6,557 bases of DNA, from the NCBI GenBank assembly GCA_017881985.1, contig JADGQH010000191.1, positions 1 to 6,557 of the forward strand, in the 5' to 3' direction. The DNA comes from Chloroflexota bacterium (lineage in GTDB: Bacteria; Chloroflexota; Limnocylindria; Limnocylindrales; CSP1-4). The notes under the pieces were generated by a model, which was given only the letters and a program-made list of their open reading frames with translations, did not search any database and was not told the DNA's origin. Positions 6,194-6,557 of the stretch are shown here, piece after piece. The position numbers and the translations under genes are program-made. How positions within the stretch are numbered: position 1 is the first letter of the stretch; each line of letters starts with the position of its first letter.

Positions 6194-6199
6194 TAGACT
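6194..6199 (+). promoter_or_regulatory. Candidate -10 element of the kinase-like gene (leaderless)
   Basis: TAGACT on the plus strand is followed by seven bases and then ATG 6207. This is the same hexamer and nearly the same spacing as on the purK side. It predicts transcription beginning at the ATG. There is no ribosome binding site between the hexamer and the ATG. The -35 region shows no good match. Confidence 0.5.
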
Positions 6200-6206
6200 T
6201 GCGGGC

Positions 6207-6557
6207 ATGGGGACGCCGGTTCGGACCGTCCGCGCCAGCCATGCACAGGCTCACCATATCGTCCTGGTGGGGCTCATGGGCAGTGGCAAGAGCACCGTGG
6301 GTCGCCTCGTGGCCGACGCGCTGGGCCGACCGCTCCACGACTCCGACGCGGCGCTCGCCCGCGACCAGCACAGGACGGCCGCCCAGATCCAGTCCGACGG
6401 TGGCACTCGGGCGCTTCACGCTCTCGAGGTCGGGGACCTGCTCGGCGCGCTCCGGTCAGCGACTCCCTCGGTCATCGCGGCAGCGGCCAGCGTGATCGAC
6501 GATCCCGCGTGCCGGCGAGCCCTTCGCGCGGACGAGGTGGCGGTCGCGTGGCTCCGC
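6207..6557 (+). CDS. Shikimate-kinase-like P-loop protein, N-terminal part; truncated by right edge
   Basis: From ATG 6207 the frame is open for 117 codons to the window edge. An in-frame TAG at 6186 makes this the first ATG. Residues 18-30 hold a clear Walker A, IVLVGLMGSGKST (K28, S29), followed by GRLVADALGRPLHDSD, which matches the P-loop helix and the Asp-x-Asp pair (D45, D47) of shikimate kinases. After that, the substrate site departs from the family: the expected GExxFRxxE reads GTRALHALE (66-74), with His for the shikimate-binding Arg, and the expected triple glycine after the VIA strand reads Ala-Ala-Ser (93-95). A nucleotide-binding role is well supported; phosphorylation of shikimate is doubtful. 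A related small-molecule kinase, or a binding protein without kinase activity, are alternatives. The first 17 residues are a variable lead. It is divergent from purK across a 92-base gap, and the C-terminal lid region is not in the window. Confidence 0.8.
   Translation, partial: MGTPVRTVRASHAQAHHIVLVGLMGSGKSTVGRLVADALGRPLHDSDAALARDQHRTAAQIQSDGGTRALHALEVGDLLGALRSATPSVIAAAASVIDDPACRRALRADEVAVAWLR

Noticed and set aside
4825..6495. Long plus-strand open frame opposite purK and through the divergent gene (556 codons)
   Set aside because: It is antisense to purK and out of frame with the Walker A protein at 6207; no motif is visible in it.
1..6557. CRISPR arrays, insertion sequences, tRNA/rRNA genes, toxin-antitoxin or defence genes
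   Set aside because: No spaced direct repeats, transposase motifs, tRNA-like folds or defence-family motifs were seen; almost the entire window is explained by metabolic genes.

Overview
This is a compact, very GC-rich bacterial chromosomal segment (about 70% GC by eye). Eight genes lie on the minus strand and the start of one divergent gene lies on the plus strand at the right end. The base composition, short intergenic distances, GTG starts, stop/start overlaps, a DUF5946-like protein and an isocitrate dehydrogenase with a C-terminal extension domain suggest a high-GC Chloroflexota (Limnocylindria-like) or possibly an actinobacterium. This assignment is inference only; the window has no rRNA or other phylogenetic marker.

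Layout, following minus-strand transcription from right to left: purK (6114-4891), overlapping a cysteine-containing DUF5946-like protein (4900-4382); a 148-base gap with a possible promoter; a dienelactone hydrolase-family protein (4233-3652); a 114-base gap; icd (3537-2059); then a tightly packed run of purE (2055-1537), a small three-helix membrane protein (1514-1095), a zinc-ribbon NUDIX hydrolase (1098-445) and the N-terminal part of a zinc-dependent alcohol dehydrogenase (448 to beyond the left edge). Gaps in this run are 3 and 22 bases, followed by two ATGA overlaps. On the plus strand, a shikimate-kinase-like P-loop protein starts at 6207 and runs off the right edge.

Functionally the window is mainly central metabolism. 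PurK and class I PurE together convert aminoimidazole ribonucleotide to its 4-carboxy form in purine synthesis, and Icd is the oxidative step of the TCA cycle. The rest are accessory hydrolases, an oxidoreductase and uncharacterised proteins. purK and purE, often adjacent in bacteria, are separated here by three genes including icd.

I found no mobile element, CRISPR array, RNA gene or defence system, and no clear new multi-gene system. The points most worth a second look are a pair of divergent, apparently leaderless promoters with identical TAGACT hexamers between purK and the kinase-like gene; loss of the expected shikimate-binding residues in that kinase-like protein; and a roughly 30-residue low-complexity insertion in the catalytic domain of the alcohol dehydrogenase.
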